DNA of 64,000 nt from positions 5,890,001-5,954,000 of the forward strand of contig NZ_CP108032.1 of the NCBI RefSeq assembly GCF_036169555.1, in the 5' to 3' direction. Source of the stretch: Streptomyces sp. NBC_00306 (GTDB lineage Bacteria > Actinomycetota > Actinomycetes > Streptomycetales > Streptomycetaceae). Position numbers and translations under genes: made by a program. The notes under the pieces were generated by a model. The model was not told the DNA's origin. It did not search any database and was given only the letters and a program-made list of their open reading frames with translations. Positions within the stretch are counted from its first letter, which is position 1, and every line of letters starts with the position of its first letter. Below are positions 26,641 to 35,190 of the stretch, one piece after another.

Positions 26641-27795
26641 ATGACCGCGATTTCTCTCGGTATGCCATCCGTTCCGACCAAGCTCGCCGACCGCCGGGTG
26701 AGCCGGAAGATCCAGGTCGGCACCGTCGCCGTCGGTGGCGACGCCCCCGTCTCCGTCCAGTCGATGACGACGACCAGGACGTCGGACATCGGTGCCACGC
26801 TGCAGCAGATCGCCGAACTGACCGCGTCCGGTTGCCAGATCGTGCGGGTGGCGTGCCCGACGCAGGACGACGCGGACGCGTTGTCGACGATCGCGCGGAA
26901 GTCGCAGATCCCGGTGATCGCGGACATTCATTTTCAGCCGAAGTATGTGTTCGCGGCGATCGACGCGGGCTGTGCGGCGGTGCGGGTGAACCCGGGCAAC
27001 ATCAAGCAGTTCGACGACAAGGTGAAGGAGATCGCGCGGGCGGCGGGTGATGCGGGGACCCCGATCCGGATCGGGGTGAACGCGGGTTCGCTGGATGCGC
27101 GGCTGCTGGCGAAGTACGGCAAGGCGACGCCGGAGGCGCTGGTGGAGTCGGCGCTGTGGGAGGCGTCGCTGTTCGAGGAGCACGGTTTCCGGGACATCAA
27201 GATCTCGGTGAAGCACAACGACCCGGTCGTGATGGTCAACGCCTACCGGCAGCTGGCTGCGCAGTCGGACTATCCGCTGCACCTGGGTGTGACGGAGGCG
27301 GGTCCGGCGTTCCAGGGCACGATCAAGTCGGCGGTGGCGTTCGGTGCGCTGCTGAGTGAGGGGATCGGGGACACGATCCGGGTTTCTCTGTCGGCGCCGC
27401 CGGCGGAGGAGGTGAAGGTCGGTATCCAGATTCTGGAGTCGCTCAATCTGCGTCAGCGCCGGCTGGAGATCGTGTCGTGTCCGTCGTGCGGTCGGGCGCA
27501 GGTGGATGTGTACAAGCTGGCGGATGAGGTGACGGCGGGGCTGGAGGGCATGGAGGTGCCTCTGCGGGTCGCGGTCATGGGGTGTGTGGTGAACGGCCCG
27601 GGCGAGGCCCGTGAGGCCGACCTGGGTGTCGCGTCCGGCAACGGCAAGGGTCAGATCTTCGTCAAGGGCGAGGTCATCAAGACGGTGCCCGAGTCGAGGA
27701 TCGTGGAGACCCTCATCGAAGAGGCGCTGAAGATCGCCGAACAGATGGAGAAGGACGGCGTCATGTCCGGCGAACCCGAGGTCTCGGTCAGCTGA
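26641..27795 (+). CDS. ispG: 4-hydroxy-3-methylbut-2-en-1-yl diphosphate synthase
   Basis: Iron-sulfur enzyme of the non-mevalonate pathway, 384 residues. It converts methylerythritol cyclodiphosphate to HMBPP. The [4Fe-4S] ligands are in CPSCGR and GCVVNGPGEA in the C-terminal domain. The TIM-barrel half carries VQSMTTTRTSD, VIADIHFQPKYVF and RVNPGNIK. Codon use between about 26880 and 27600 shows more T and G in wobble positions than its neighbours, but the protein is intact. Confidence 0.96.
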   Translation: MTAISLGMPSVPTKLADRRVSRKIQVGTVAVGGDAPVSVQSMTTTRTSDIGATLQQIAELTASGCQIVRVACPTQDDADALSTIARKSQIPVIADIHFQPKYVFAAIDAGCAAVRVNPGNIKQFDDKVKEIARAAGDAGTPIRIGVNAGSLDARLLAKYGKATPEALVESALWEASLFEEHGFRDIKISVKHNDPVVMVNAYRQLAAQSDYPLHLGVTEAGPAFQGTIKSAVAFGALLSEGIGDTIRVSLSAPPAEEVKVGIQILESLNLRQRRLEIVSCPSCGRAQVDVYKLADEVTAGLEGMEVPLRVAVMGCVVNGPGEAREADLGVASGNGKGQIFVKGEVIKTVPESRIVETLIEEALKIAEQMEKDGVMSGEPEVSVS

Positions 27796-27806
27796 CAGGC
27801 GCCATC

Positions 27807-27839
27807 GGCCCCGGGCACGCAGTGTCGTGCACCGGGGCC
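27807..27839 (+). terminator. Hairpin terminator after ispG
   Basis: GGCCCCGG pairs with CCGGGGCC and GCACG with CGTGC, with one bulged A between the two helices. It lies 12 bp after the ispG stop. Confidence 0.65.
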
Positions 27840-27914
27840 TGTTGCTGAGCTCGGCACCCGGGGTACCCGCCAGGTACAGTTCGGAGATCAGCAGACCGTA
27901 TGGTGAGGCCCCTC

Positions 27915-28760
27915 GTGTTGACGCAGACCACCACCCGGGTCCTTGAACCCAGCGACCTCGGCGCAGCGCTCGCCGTCCTCGAGAGCGAGCCCGTGACGAA
28001 CGCCTTCGTCGCATCCCGGGTCCAGGTCGCCGGGCTCGACCCCTGGCGCCTCGGCGGCGAGATGTGGGGCTGGTACGCGGACGGGCGGCTCCGCTCGCTC
28101 TGCTACTCCGGCGCCAACCTCGTGCCGATCTGCGCCGGACCCGAAGCCGTACGCGCCTTCGCCGACCGCGCCCGCAGAGCCGGCCGCCGCTGCTCGTCCA
28201 TCGTCGGCCCCGCCGAGCCCACCGCCCAGCTGTGGCGGCTGCTCGAACCGAGCTGGGGCCCCGCCAGGGACGTACGCGCCAACCAGCCGCTCATGGTCAC
28301 CGAGCAGGTCCCCGACGACATCGAGCCCGACCCGCACGTCCGCCGCATCCGCAAGGACGAGATGGAAGTGATCATGCCCGCCTGCGTGGCCATGTTCACC
28401 GAGGAGGTCGGCATCTCCCCGATGGCGGGCGACGGCGGACTGCTCTACCAGGCACGCGTGGCCGAACTCGTCGCCGCGGGGAGGTCGTTCGCCCGTATCG
28501 AGGACGGCAGGGTCGTCTTCAAGGCCGAGATCGGCGCGGCGACCACGGACGCCTGCCAGATCCAAGGGGTGTGGGTGGACCCGGAGTTCCGCGGCCGGGG
28601 ACTGTCCGAGACGGGCATGGCGGCCGTGCTGCGCTACGCGCTCGCGGATGTCGCTCCGGTCGTCAGCCTGTACGTCAACGACTACAACACCGCTGCCAGG
28701 GCGTCGTACCGCCGCGTCGGCTTCCGCGAGGTCGGAGCCTTCATGAGCGTGCTGTTCTGA
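27915..28760 (+). CDS. GNAT-family N-acetyltransferase with N-terminal DUF4081-like domain
   Basis: Protein of 281 residues with two parts: an N-terminal region (about 1-125; VLEPSDLGAALAVLESEPV, LCYSGANLVPI) and a C-terminal acetyltransferase. The acetyl-CoA loop is seen in GVWVDPEFRGRGLSETGMAA, followed by SLYVNDYNTAARASYRRVGF, a typical end of the fold. The GTG at 27915 is preferred because GAGG precedes it by six bases; an ATG at 27900 lacks a site. A second GNAT gene begins 29 bp downstream. Substrate unknown. Confidence 0.85.
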   Translation: MLTQTTTRVLEPSDLGAALAVLESEPVTNAFVASRVQVAGLDPWRLGGEMWGWYADGRLRSLCYSGANLVPICAGPEAVRAFADRARRAGRRCSSIVGPAEPTAQLWRLLEPSWGPARDVRANQPLMVTEQVPDDIEPDPHVRRIRKDEMEVIMPACVAMFTEEVGISPMAGDGGLLYQARVAELVAAGRSFARIEDGRVVFKAEIGAATTDACQIQGVWVDPEFRGRGLSETGMAAVLRYALADVAPVVSLYVNDYNTAARASYRRVGFREVGAFMSVLF

Positions 28761-28789
28761 CGGAGCGCGACGGCAAGTAGGGTTCGCGC

Positions 28790-29359
28790 ATGGCAGCACT
28801 TCCCGGAGGCGCACCCCGGACCCCCGACATCGTGGTCGGACCGGTCGATCTGGCCGCGCGCATCGACGAGGCCCTCGCGGTACAGGCCCTCGCCTTCGGG
28901 CTGAGCGACGACGAGGTCGAGGTCCGGCGCCACATCGTCGACCGCCATCTCCTGCAGCCCGGCGCCTGCGCCCTCGGCGCACTGACCGGCAACGGGCGCC
29001 TCGTCGGCTTCGTCTACGGCATGCCCAACGACCGCACCCACTGGTGGTCCACCGTCGTCGAGCCCTATCTGCGGCGAGGCGACAGCGACGGCTGGCTCGA
29101 CGACTCCTTCGTCATCACCGAACTGCACGTCCACCCCGCTTTCCAGGGCCAGGGCATCGGCCGTGAGCTGATCACCACGATCACCGACCGGGCACTTCAG
29201 CCGCGGTCGATCCTCTCCGCCATCGACATCGAGAGCCCGGCCCGCGCCCTCTACCGCTCGCTCGGCTACCGGGACCTCGCGCGCCAGGTCCTGTTCCCCA
29301 GCGCCCCCAGTCCGTACGCCGTGATGGGCGCCCCGCTGCCCCTGCTCCGCGGGAACTGA
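28790..29359 (+). CDS. GNAT-family N-acetyltransferase
   Basis: Protein of 189 residues. The acetyl-CoA-binding loop is ELHVHPAFQGQGIGRELITT, followed by IESPARALYRSLGYRDL. A Trp-rich insertion (NDRTHWWSTVVEPYLRRG) separates the first strands from the core. It is probably co-transcribed with the GNAT gene just upstream and ends 68 bp before proS. Substrate cannot be predicted. Confidence 0.85.
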   Translation: MAALPGGAPRTPDIVVGPVDLAARIDEALAVQALAFGLSDDEVEVRRHIVDRHLLQPGACALGALTGNGRLVGFVYGMPNDRTHWWSTVVEPYLRRGDSDGWLDDSFVITELHVHPAFQGQGIGRELITTITDRALQPRSILSAIDIESPARALYRSLGYRDLARQVLFPSAPSPYAVMGAPLPLLRGN

Positions 29360-29427
29360 TTTCCGCCCGCACCCACCGCCCGGATAACCTCCTGCCAGCA
29401 TCCTTATACGACGCAGGAGAATTCCCC

Positions 29428-31122
29428 ATGGCAGCCCAGGTCCAGCGCATGTCCCGTCTGATGGTCAAGACACTGCGCGACGACCCGGCGGACGCCGAGA
29501 CGCTCAGCCACAAGCTGCTCGTCCGCGCCGGGTACGTCCGGCGCAACGCGGCGGGCATCTGGTCCTGGCTGCCGCTCGGCAAGAGGGTCCTGGAGAACGT
29601 CACGCGCGTCGTGCGCGAGGAGATGGACGCCATCGGCGCCCAGGAGGTCCTGCTGCCCGCCCTGCTGCCCAAGGAGCCCTACGAGGCGACGGGCCGCTGG
29701 GAGGAGTACGGCGCGGAGCTGTTCCGCCTCAAGGACCGCAAGGGCGCGGAGTACCTGCTCGGCCCGACCCACGAGGAGATCTTCACCCAGCTGGTCAAGG
29801 ACCAGTGCACGTCCTACAAGGACCTGCCGGTGATCCTCTACCAGATCCAGGCGAAGTACCGCGACGAGGCGCGACCCCGTTCGGGCATCCTGCGGGGCCG
29901 TGAGTTCCAGATGAAGGACTCGTACTCCTTCGACACGACCGACGAGGGCCTGGCGGAGTCGTACGCGCTGCACCGCGCCGCGTACATCAAGATCTTCGAG
30001 CGACTCGGACTCTCCCACCGCATCGTCTCGGCCGTCTCCGGAGCCATGGGCGGCTCCGCGTCGGAGGAGTTCCTGGCGCCGGCGGCCGCGGGCGAGGACA
30101 CCTTCGTGTACTGCCCGTCCTGCGACTACGCCGCGAACACGGAGGCCGTGACCTTCGCCGCCCAGGTGGCCTCCGGCGACCACCCCGCGGTGGAGGAGCT
30201 GGACACCCCCGAGACCCCGACCATCGAGACGCTCGCCGCGCTCCTGGAGGTGCCTGCCTCCGCGACGCTGAAGAACCTGCTGGTCAAGGTCGACGGCGAG
30301 ATCGTCGCCGTCGGTGTGCCCGGTGACCGCGAGGTCGACCTCGGCAAGCTGACGGACCACCTCGCGCCCGCCACCGTGGAACTCGTCACCGCGGACGACT
30401 TCACCGGCCGGCCCGACCTCGTACGCGGCTACGTCGGCCCGCAGGGCCTGGAGAAGGTCCGCTACATCGCCGACCCGCGGGTGGCACGGGGCACGGCCTG
30501 GATCACCGGCGCGAACAAGCCCGACACCCACGCCCGCAACGTCGTCGCGGGCCGCGACTTCGAGGTGGACGACTACCTCGACGTCGTCGTGGTCCAGGAC
30601 GGCGACCCCTGCCCGCAGTGCGGTACGGGGCTCAAGCTCGACCGCGCGATCGAGATCGGCCACATCTTCCAGCTCGGCCGGAAGTACGCGGACGCCTTCC
30701 AGCTCGACGTGCTCGGCCAGAACGGCAAGCCGGCCCGGGTGACGATGGGCTCGTACGGCATCGGTGTCTCGCGCGCGGTGGCGGCACTGGCGGAGCAGAC
30801 GGCGGACGAGCAGGGCCTGTGCTGGCCGCGGGAGATCGCCCCGGCGGACGTCCACGTGGTCGCCGCGGGCAAGGCGCTCCAGACGGAGCTCGCCCTGGAC
30901 GTCGCCGACCAGCTGGCGGCGGCGGGCCTGCGGGTCCTGGTGGACGAGCGTCCCGGGGTCTCGCCGGGCGTGAAGTTCACGGACGCGGAGCTGATCGGCG
31001 TCCCGAAGATCCTGGTGGCGGGCCGCCGCTCGGCGGAGGGCGTGGTGGAACTGAAGGACCGCCGCACGGGGGAGCGGGAGGAGCTCCCGGTGTCGGAGGC
31101 GATCGCGCGGCTGCGGGGCTGA
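29428..31122 (+). CDS. proS: Prolyl-tRNA synthetase (bacterial type)
   Basis: Class II aminoacyl-tRNA synthetase of 564 residues. It has the bacterial layout: motif 2/3 catalytic blocks (YLLGPTHEEIFTQLVKDQ, QIQAKYRDEARPRSGILRGR, FQMKDSYSFD), an inserted YbaK-like editing domain (about 225-375, with VPASATLKNLLVK), then GSYGIGVSR and the anticodon-binding domain. The editing insertion is expected to clear Ala-tRNA(Pro). ATG 29428 follows GCAGGAG. Confidence 0.96.
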   Translation: MAAQVQRMSRLMVKTLRDDPADAETLSHKLLVRAGYVRRNAAGIWSWLPLGKRVLENVTRVVREEMDAIGAQEVLLPALLPKEPYEATGRWEEYGAELFRLKDRKGAEYLLGPTHEEIFTQLVKDQCTSYKDLPVILYQIQAKYRDEARPRSGILRGREFQMKDSYSFDTTDEGLAESYALHRAAYIKIFERLGLSHRIVSAVSGAMGGSASEEFLAPAAAGEDTFVYCPSCDYAANTEAVTFAAQVASGDHPAVEELDTPETPTIETLAALLEVPASATLKNLLVKVDGEIVAVGVPGDREVDLGKLTDHLAPATVELVTADDFTGRPDLVRGYVGPQGLEKVRYIADPRVARGTAWITGANKPDTHARNVVAGRDFEVDDYLDVVVVQDGDPCPQCGTGLKLDRAIEIGHIFQLGRKYADAFQLDVLGQNGKPARVTMGSYGIGVSRAVAALAEQTADEQGLCWPREIAPADVHVVAAGKALQTELALDVADQLAAAGLRVLVDERPGVSPGVKFTDAELIGVPKILVAGRRSAEGVVELKDRRTGEREELPVSEAIARLRG

Positions 31123-31160
31123 GGGAACGGGGGGGCGCGATTCCGGCCGGCCCTGGGTTT

Positions 31161-31482
31161 GAGGACATGCCGGCAGGGCGTGCCCGGCGGTGAGGGTGCG
31201 GGTGGTTCGCGGGGCGCTGCCCCGGGCCCCGCGCCTCAATCGCCGGCGGGGCTTGATGTGCGGCCTGTTGCCCCGGCGGGGCGGAATGTGCGGCCTGTTG
31301 TCCCGGCGGGGCGGAATGTGCGGCCTGTTGCTCTGACGCGGCTGGGCTTGTCCGGCCTTGTGTGCGGGGCGAGTTCAGCCTGTTCGACGTGTGAGGATGC
31401 CGGTAGGCGTGCCCGGCCGTGATGGTGCGGGTGGTTCGCGGGGCGCTGCCCCGGACCCCGCGCCTCAATCGCCGGCGGGGCT
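31161..31482. repeat. Duplicated intergenic element, two copies of about 90 bp
   Basis: Copy one (31161-31253) and copy two (31393-31482) are nearly identical, differing by a 3-base gap and a few substitutions. Both contain GGGGCGCTGCCCCGG, CGCGCCTCAATC and GCCGGCGGGGCT. I recall this core as a widely dispersed intergenic repeat of Streptomyces, which would fit a REP-like element. It lies in the 469-bp gap between proS and the convergent APH-like gene; no protein frame in the gap is convincing. Confidence 0.75.
31244..31333. repeat. Three tandem 30-bp units
   Basis: Three contiguous 30-bp units, each starting CGGCGGGGC and containing ATGTGCGGCCTGTTG, directly follow the first intergenic repeat copy. 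Units differ only at positions 10-12 and the last bases. There is no spacer between units, so this is not a CRISPR array. Confidence 0.85.
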
Positions 31483-31532
31483 GGATGTGCGGCCTGTTGT
31501 CCCGGCGGGGCTGGATGTGCGGCCTGTTGCCC
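31473..31532. repeat. Two tandem 30-bp units, second block
   Basis: Two copies of the same 30-bp unit (CGGCGGGGCTGGATGTGCGG and ten more bases) follow the second copy of the larger element. The whole block therefore looks duplicated with a different number of tandem units. Confidence 0.85.
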
Positions 31533-31591
31533 TGGCGGCAGCGACGGTGCGGGCGGCAGGGGCCCCCGCCGGGGAGGGGGTCGGCCACGCC

Positions 31592-32476
31592 TCAGAGCCA
31601 GCTCGCGAACTCCAGGCTCAGTTCCGCCTCTTGCGCCCGGCCCGACGACTGCGCCCTCGTCGCCGACTCCACCGCGCGGAACAGCGTCCAGCCCCGCAGC
31701 CGGTCCGGGTCCACCTCCAGTGAGTCCGCCAGCTTGTTCACCCGGCGGCGGGCCGCCGACGCCCCCGAGGACGCGGCGATCAGGTCCTCCACCCGGTCGC
31801 GGACCAGCCGCGCCAGGTCGTAGGCGCGTTCACCCACCAGCGGTTCCGGGCCCACCGCCAGCCACGGCGTGCGGTCGCCCGCGAGGACCTTGCCCTGGCG
31901 GAAGTTGCCGTGCAGCAGCAGCGTCTCCGGCGGCGCGGCGGTCAGTTCGTCGCGGGCCGCGAGCGCCTCGGAGACCAGCGCCGACGACGCATCCGACGAC
32001 GCCTCCGCCGAGACCCGCATCGCCTCCGCCTGCCGTGCCGTCCGGTCCGCCACCGACTCGAAGCCATGGCCCGCGGGCGGCTCGACCCACAGCCGCCGTA
32101 CGATCCCCGACGCCTCCAGCAGCGCCTTCGCCTCCGGCAGCGAGCGCAGGCTCATCTCCGGGTGCAGCCGCTCCAGCAGCAGCGCGTCGCCCGGAGCCGC
32201 GAGCAGGCGCACCGCGCCCCAGCCGTCCCAGTGCTCCAGCGCGGCCCGTTCCAGGGCGGGCGTGGCCGCGGGCGGGGCGAGCTTCAGCGCGGCCGGGGTG
32301 CCGTCCTCCAGGCGTACGAGGACGACCAGACTGCTCCGGCCCCCCGGGGCCATCACCCGCTCGACGTCCAGCCCCTCCCGGGACACGGCCTCGTCGGTGA
32401 GCGCGGGCAGCAGCCCGAGCCAGTCGTCGCTCTCGCCGAGCGCCCGAACCAGACGCCGGGGCGCTTCAAAACCCAC
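31592..32476 (-). CDS. APH(6)/hydroxyurea-kinase-like protein lacking catalytic residues
   Basis: Protein of 294 residues with the overall pattern of the aminoglycoside/hydroxyurea phosphotransferase family. It has an N-lobe strand SSLVVLVRLEDGTPAALKL with the expected Lys, then LERLHPEMSLRSL, and a C-lobe. The catalytic loop that reads HGDLHxxN in active enzymes is HGNFRQGK here (His189, Asn191, Lys196), and the metal-binding Asp of the DP motif is Gly209 (WLAVGPEP). All three key residues are replaced, so this is probably a pseudokinase, not a resistance enzyme. It sits just upstream of nothing co-directional and 15 bp from the ferritin-like gene. Confidence 0.82.
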   Translation of the reverse strand: MGFEAPRRLVRALGESDDWLGLLPALTDEAVSREGLDVERVMAPGGRSSLVVLVRLEDGTPAALKLAPPAATPALERAALEHWDGWGAVRLLAAPGDALLLERLHPEMSLRSLPEAKALLEASGIVRRLWVEPPAGHGFESVADRTARQAEAMRVSAEASSDASSALVSEALAARDELTAAPPETLLLHGNFRQGKVLAGDRTPWLAVGPEPLVGERAYDLARLVRDRVEDLIAASSGASAARRRVNKLADSLEVDPDRLRGWTLFRAVESATRAQSSGRAQEAELSLEFASWL

Positions 32477-32491
32477 GTGTGTGCTTCCCTT

Positions 32492-32926
32492 TCACTGCCC
32501 GGCCGCCCGCTCGGCGAGCCCAGGAAAGGCTACGCCGCTGCCGCGCCAGCGCACGGCACGCACCGCCGCCTCCCGCAGGGCGCCGGCGGCCTCGCGCCGC
32601 AGCGGCCCGTCCGCGGCCCGTACGAGATCGGAGCAGACGCCCGCGACCCGGTCCTCCAGCACCGCCGCGAGGCGCACGGCCGCGGCCGAGTCCGGTACCG
32701 CGAAGGGCAGGTTGTACGCGGCGGCTGCCGCCTCCGGCGTGCCGCCGAGGTCCCGCACGGTGCGGACGAGCGCGTCGCGCCGGGCGCGGTGCGCTCCGTG
32801 TGCCGCGGTGGCCTCCGCCCGGCGGGCCTCGCCGACCCGGGCTCCGACGACCCCGTAGCCGTAGACCGCGGCGTGCTCCGCGGCCAGCGCCGCCTGAAGG
32901 GCCCTCAGGACGTCGTCCGTGCTCAT
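32492..32926 (-). CDS. Ferritin-like domain protein (DUF4439)
   Basis: All-helical protein of 144 residues. ALQAALAAEHAAVYGYGVVGARV opens the DUF4439 ferritin-like four-helix bundle, followed by AHGAHRARRDALVRTVRDLG and a final pair of helices. The ATG overlaps the stop of the preceding lipoprotein gene by 4 bp, so the two are translated together. The E-H residues of helix 1 and helix 2 could bind metal, but no full di-iron motif is obvious. Confidence 0.82.
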   Translation of the reverse strand: MSTDDVLRALQAALAAEHAAVYGYGVVGARVGEARRAEATAAHGAHRARRDALVRTVRDLGGTPEAAAAAYNLPFAVPDSAAAVRLAAVLEDRVAGVCSDLVRAADGPLRREAAGALREAAVRAVRWRGSGVAFPGLAERAAGQ

Positions 32927-33411
32927 CGCGGGGCCCCGTTCGTCAGCAGGTAGACGTGCGTCGCGCCCGCCGCGGCGACAGACGCCAGCAGGCGGGCGAG
33001 TTCGGGTGGCGCCTCGTCCAGAGCGGCGGTGTGTGCCTCGAAGGCACGTTTCTCCGCACTGGCGAGCGAGGCGAGCGCTTCCGCGGGAACAGTCGGGACC
33101 GGCGCCGTGAGGGCCACCGGGGGCGTGCCGCCGAGCGCGCTGACATGCGCGGCCACCGCCGTGCGCAGGGGAGTGAGCCGCCCCGCCAGCGCCGGATGCT
33201 GTGCGATGGCGGCGTCGTAGTGGTCCCGCAGGGACCCGCTCGTCGCGGCCAGGCGCTTGCGCAGGGCCTTCTCCGCCCGGGCCGGGTCGCCCGCCGGGCC
33301 GGAGGTCCGGGTCTCGGCGGACGGCCGGTCCGAACAACCCGTCAACACCGCCGCCGCGGCCGCACCCGTGGCCATGAGCGCACGTCTGCGTGTCGTCCCC
33401 GTGCGCCCCAC
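32923..33411 (-). CDS. Tat-exported ferritin-like lipoprotein
   Basis: Protein of 162 residues. A twin-arginine signal (TTRRRALMATGAAAAAVLTGC) ends in the lipobox LTGC, so export and lipid anchoring at the outer membrane face are expected. The mature part is helical and similar in kind to its neighbour: KRLAATSGSLRDHYDAAIAQ, LTPLRTAVAAHVSALG, AEKRAFEAHTAALDEAP. GTG at 33411 is chosen because GGGAG lies seven bases upstream; ATG at 33429 is possible. With the coupled DUF4439 gene it may form a two-part, one outside and one inside, module of unknown role. Confidence 0.78.
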   Translation of the reverse strand: MGRTGTTRRRALMATGAAAAAVLTGCSDRPSAETRTSGPAGDPARAEKALRKRLAATSGSLRDHYDAAIAQHPALAGRLTPLRTAVAAHVSALGGTPPVALTAPVPTVPAEALASLASAEKRAFEAHTAALDEAPPELARLLASVAAAGATHVYLLTNGAPR

Positions 33412-33564
33412 GCGTCTCTCCCTCGGCATCTTGTGATCATCGCCGCAGGCGAGCGTACCTGCGGGTGCCGTGCAGGTGGACGGCAACACCCCTCGGGACC
33501 GGATACCCTTTGATCTGACACGCGACGATCCCACAACAGCACACGCGGCCGAGGAGTCACCCGG

Positions 33565-34062
33565 ATGAGCACCACCCAGAGCGAGAGGCTGCGCGGGCTG
33601 CTGGAACCGCTCGTCAGCGCCGCGGACCTGGATCTGGAAGAGATCGAGGTGTCCCGGGCCGGCCGGCGTCGCATGCTGAGGATCATCGTGGACTCCGACG
33701 AAGGCGCCACTCTGGACGCCTGTGCCGAGCTGAGCCGCGCCATCTCCGCCAAGCTCGACGAGACCGACGCCATGGGCGAGGACGAGTACGTCCTCGAAGT
33801 GAGCTCGCCCGGCGCGGACCGCCCCCTGACCGAGCACCGCCACTACGTGCGTGCCGTCGGCCGGCTCGTGAAGCTTCAACTCACCGAGGGCGGGGACGTG
33901 GTGGCCCGCATCCTGGCCGTGGACGACGAGGGGCTCGACCTCGAGGTGCCCGGAGTGAAGGGCCGAAAGCCCACCGCCCGCCGGGTCGCCTTCGCCGAGA
34001 TCGCCAAGGCTCGCGTGGAGATCGAGTTCAGCCGCAAGGACAAGAAGGAAGAGGAGGCGTAG
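33565..34062 (+). CDS. rimP: Ribosome maturation factor RimP
   Basis: 30S maturation factor of 165 residues. The N-terminal alpha/beta domain carries LRIIVDSDEGATLDACAELS and VSSPGADRPLTEHRHYVRAVG, the core RimP signature. An Sm-like C-terminal domain ends in a lysine/glutamate tail. First gene of the cluster running to truB; nusA follows after two bases. Confidence 0.95.
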   Translation: MSTTQSERLRGLLEPLVSAADLDLEEIEVSRAGRRRMLRIIVDSDEGATLDACAELSRAISAKLDETDAMGEDEYVLEVSSPGADRPLTEHRHYVRAVGRLVKLQLTEGGDVVARILAVDDEGLDLEVPGVKGRKPTARRVAFAEIAKARVEIEFSRKDKKEEEA

Positions 34063-34064
34063 CC

Positions 34065-35072
34065 GTGGACATCGACGTGAAGCTCCTGAAGGGCTTGGCA
34101 CAAGAGAAGGAGATCCCCTTCGACCTGCTGGTCGAGGCGATCGAGTCGGCCCTCCTCATCGCGTACCACCGCACCGACGGCAGCCGCCGTCACGCTCGTG
34201 TCGTGCTCAGCCGCGACACCGGCCATGTGACCGTGTGGGCGAAGGAGGAGCAGGCCGATCTGGAGGAGGGCCAGGAGCCCAAGGAGTTCGACGACACTCC
34301 CTCGGACTTCGGCCGTATCGCCGCCACCACCGCCCGCCAGGTCATCCAGCAGCGGCTGCGGGACGCCGAGAACGACGTCACCTTCGGCGAGTACGCCCGC
34401 CGTGAGGGCGATGTCGTCGCCGGCATGGTGCAGCAGGGCAAGGACCCGAAGAACGTCTTGGTCAAGCTGGACGACAAGCTCGAGGCGATCCTGCCGGTGC
34501 AGGAGCAGGTCCCGGGCGAGGAGTACACCCACGGTCTGCGTCTGCGCACATACGTCGTCCGGGTGGCGAAGGGCGTGCGCGGCCCGTCCGTGACGCTCTC
34601 CCGCACCCACCCCAACCTGGTGAAGAAGCTCTTCGCGCTGGAGGTCCCGGAGATCGCGGACGGCAGCGTCGAGATCGCGGCGATCGCCCGCGAGGCCGGT
34701 CACCGCACCAAGATCGCGGTCCGCTCCACCCGTTCCGGACTCAACCCCAAGGGCGCCTGCATCGGCCCCATGGGCAGCCGTGTCCGCAACGTCATGGCCG
34801 AGCTGCACGGCGAGAAGATCGACATCGTGGACTGGTCGGACGACCCCGCCGAGATGGTGGCCAACGCCCTCTCGCCGGCCCGCGTCAGCAAGGTCGAGGT
34901 CGTGGACCTCGGCGCGCGCTCGGCCCGGGTGACCGTCCCCGACTACCAGCTGTCACTGGCGATCGGCAAGGAGGGGCAGAACGCCCGTCTGGCCGCCCGT
35001 CTCACCGGCTGGCGCATCGACATCCGCCCCGACACGGAGCAGAGCGACGACCACGGCCCCGACCAGGGCTGA
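34065..35072 (+). CDS. nusA: Transcription termination/antitermination protein NusA
   Basis: RNA-polymerase-binding factor of 335 residues, the short actinobacterial form without C-terminal acidic repeats. An N-terminal RNAP-binding domain (about 1-105) is followed by an S1 domain (GDVVAGMVQQGKDPKNVLVKL) and two KH domains (RTKIAVRS, GACIGPMGSRVRNVMAEL and SLAIGKEGQNARLAARLTGW). Start GTG lies two bases after the rimP stop. Confidence 0.95.
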   Translation: MDIDVKLLKGLAQEKEIPFDLLVEAIESALLIAYHRTDGSRRHARVVLSRDTGHVTVWAKEEQADLEEGQEPKEFDDTPSDFGRIAATTARQVIQQRLRDAENDVTFGEYARREGDVVAGMVQQGKDPKNVLVKLDDKLEAILPVQEQVPGEEYTHGLRLRTYVVRVAKGVRGPSVTLSRTHPNLVKKLFALEVPEIADGSVEIAAIAREAGHRTKIAVRSTRSGLNPKGACIGPMGSRVRNVMAELHGEKIDIVDWSDDPAEMVANALSPARVSKVEVVDLGARSARVTVPDYQLSLAIGKEGQNARLAARLTGWRIDIRPDTEQSDDHGPDQG

Positions 35073-35190
35073 GGAATGCCACCGGGCTGAGCGCCGTTTT
35101 ACGAACGGGGCGCCTCACCGGGATCGAGACAACGATCGTTCGATTTTTGCCCCGAAGGGGTGAGGTCGCTACGGGGAGGTAGACTTAAAC

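Noticed and set aside
26641..27795. ispG as horizontally acquired because of altered wobble-base use
   Set aside because: The shift is slight, the gene is in its usual place after dxr and the M50 protease gene, and the protein is a normal actinobacterial IspG.
31244..31532. Tandem 30-bp units as a CRISPR array
   Set aside because: Units are contiguous without unique spacers, and no cas genes are present.
31159..31823. Small open frames across the post-proS repeat
   Set aside because: They follow the tandem repeat, lack family similarity and have no start signals.
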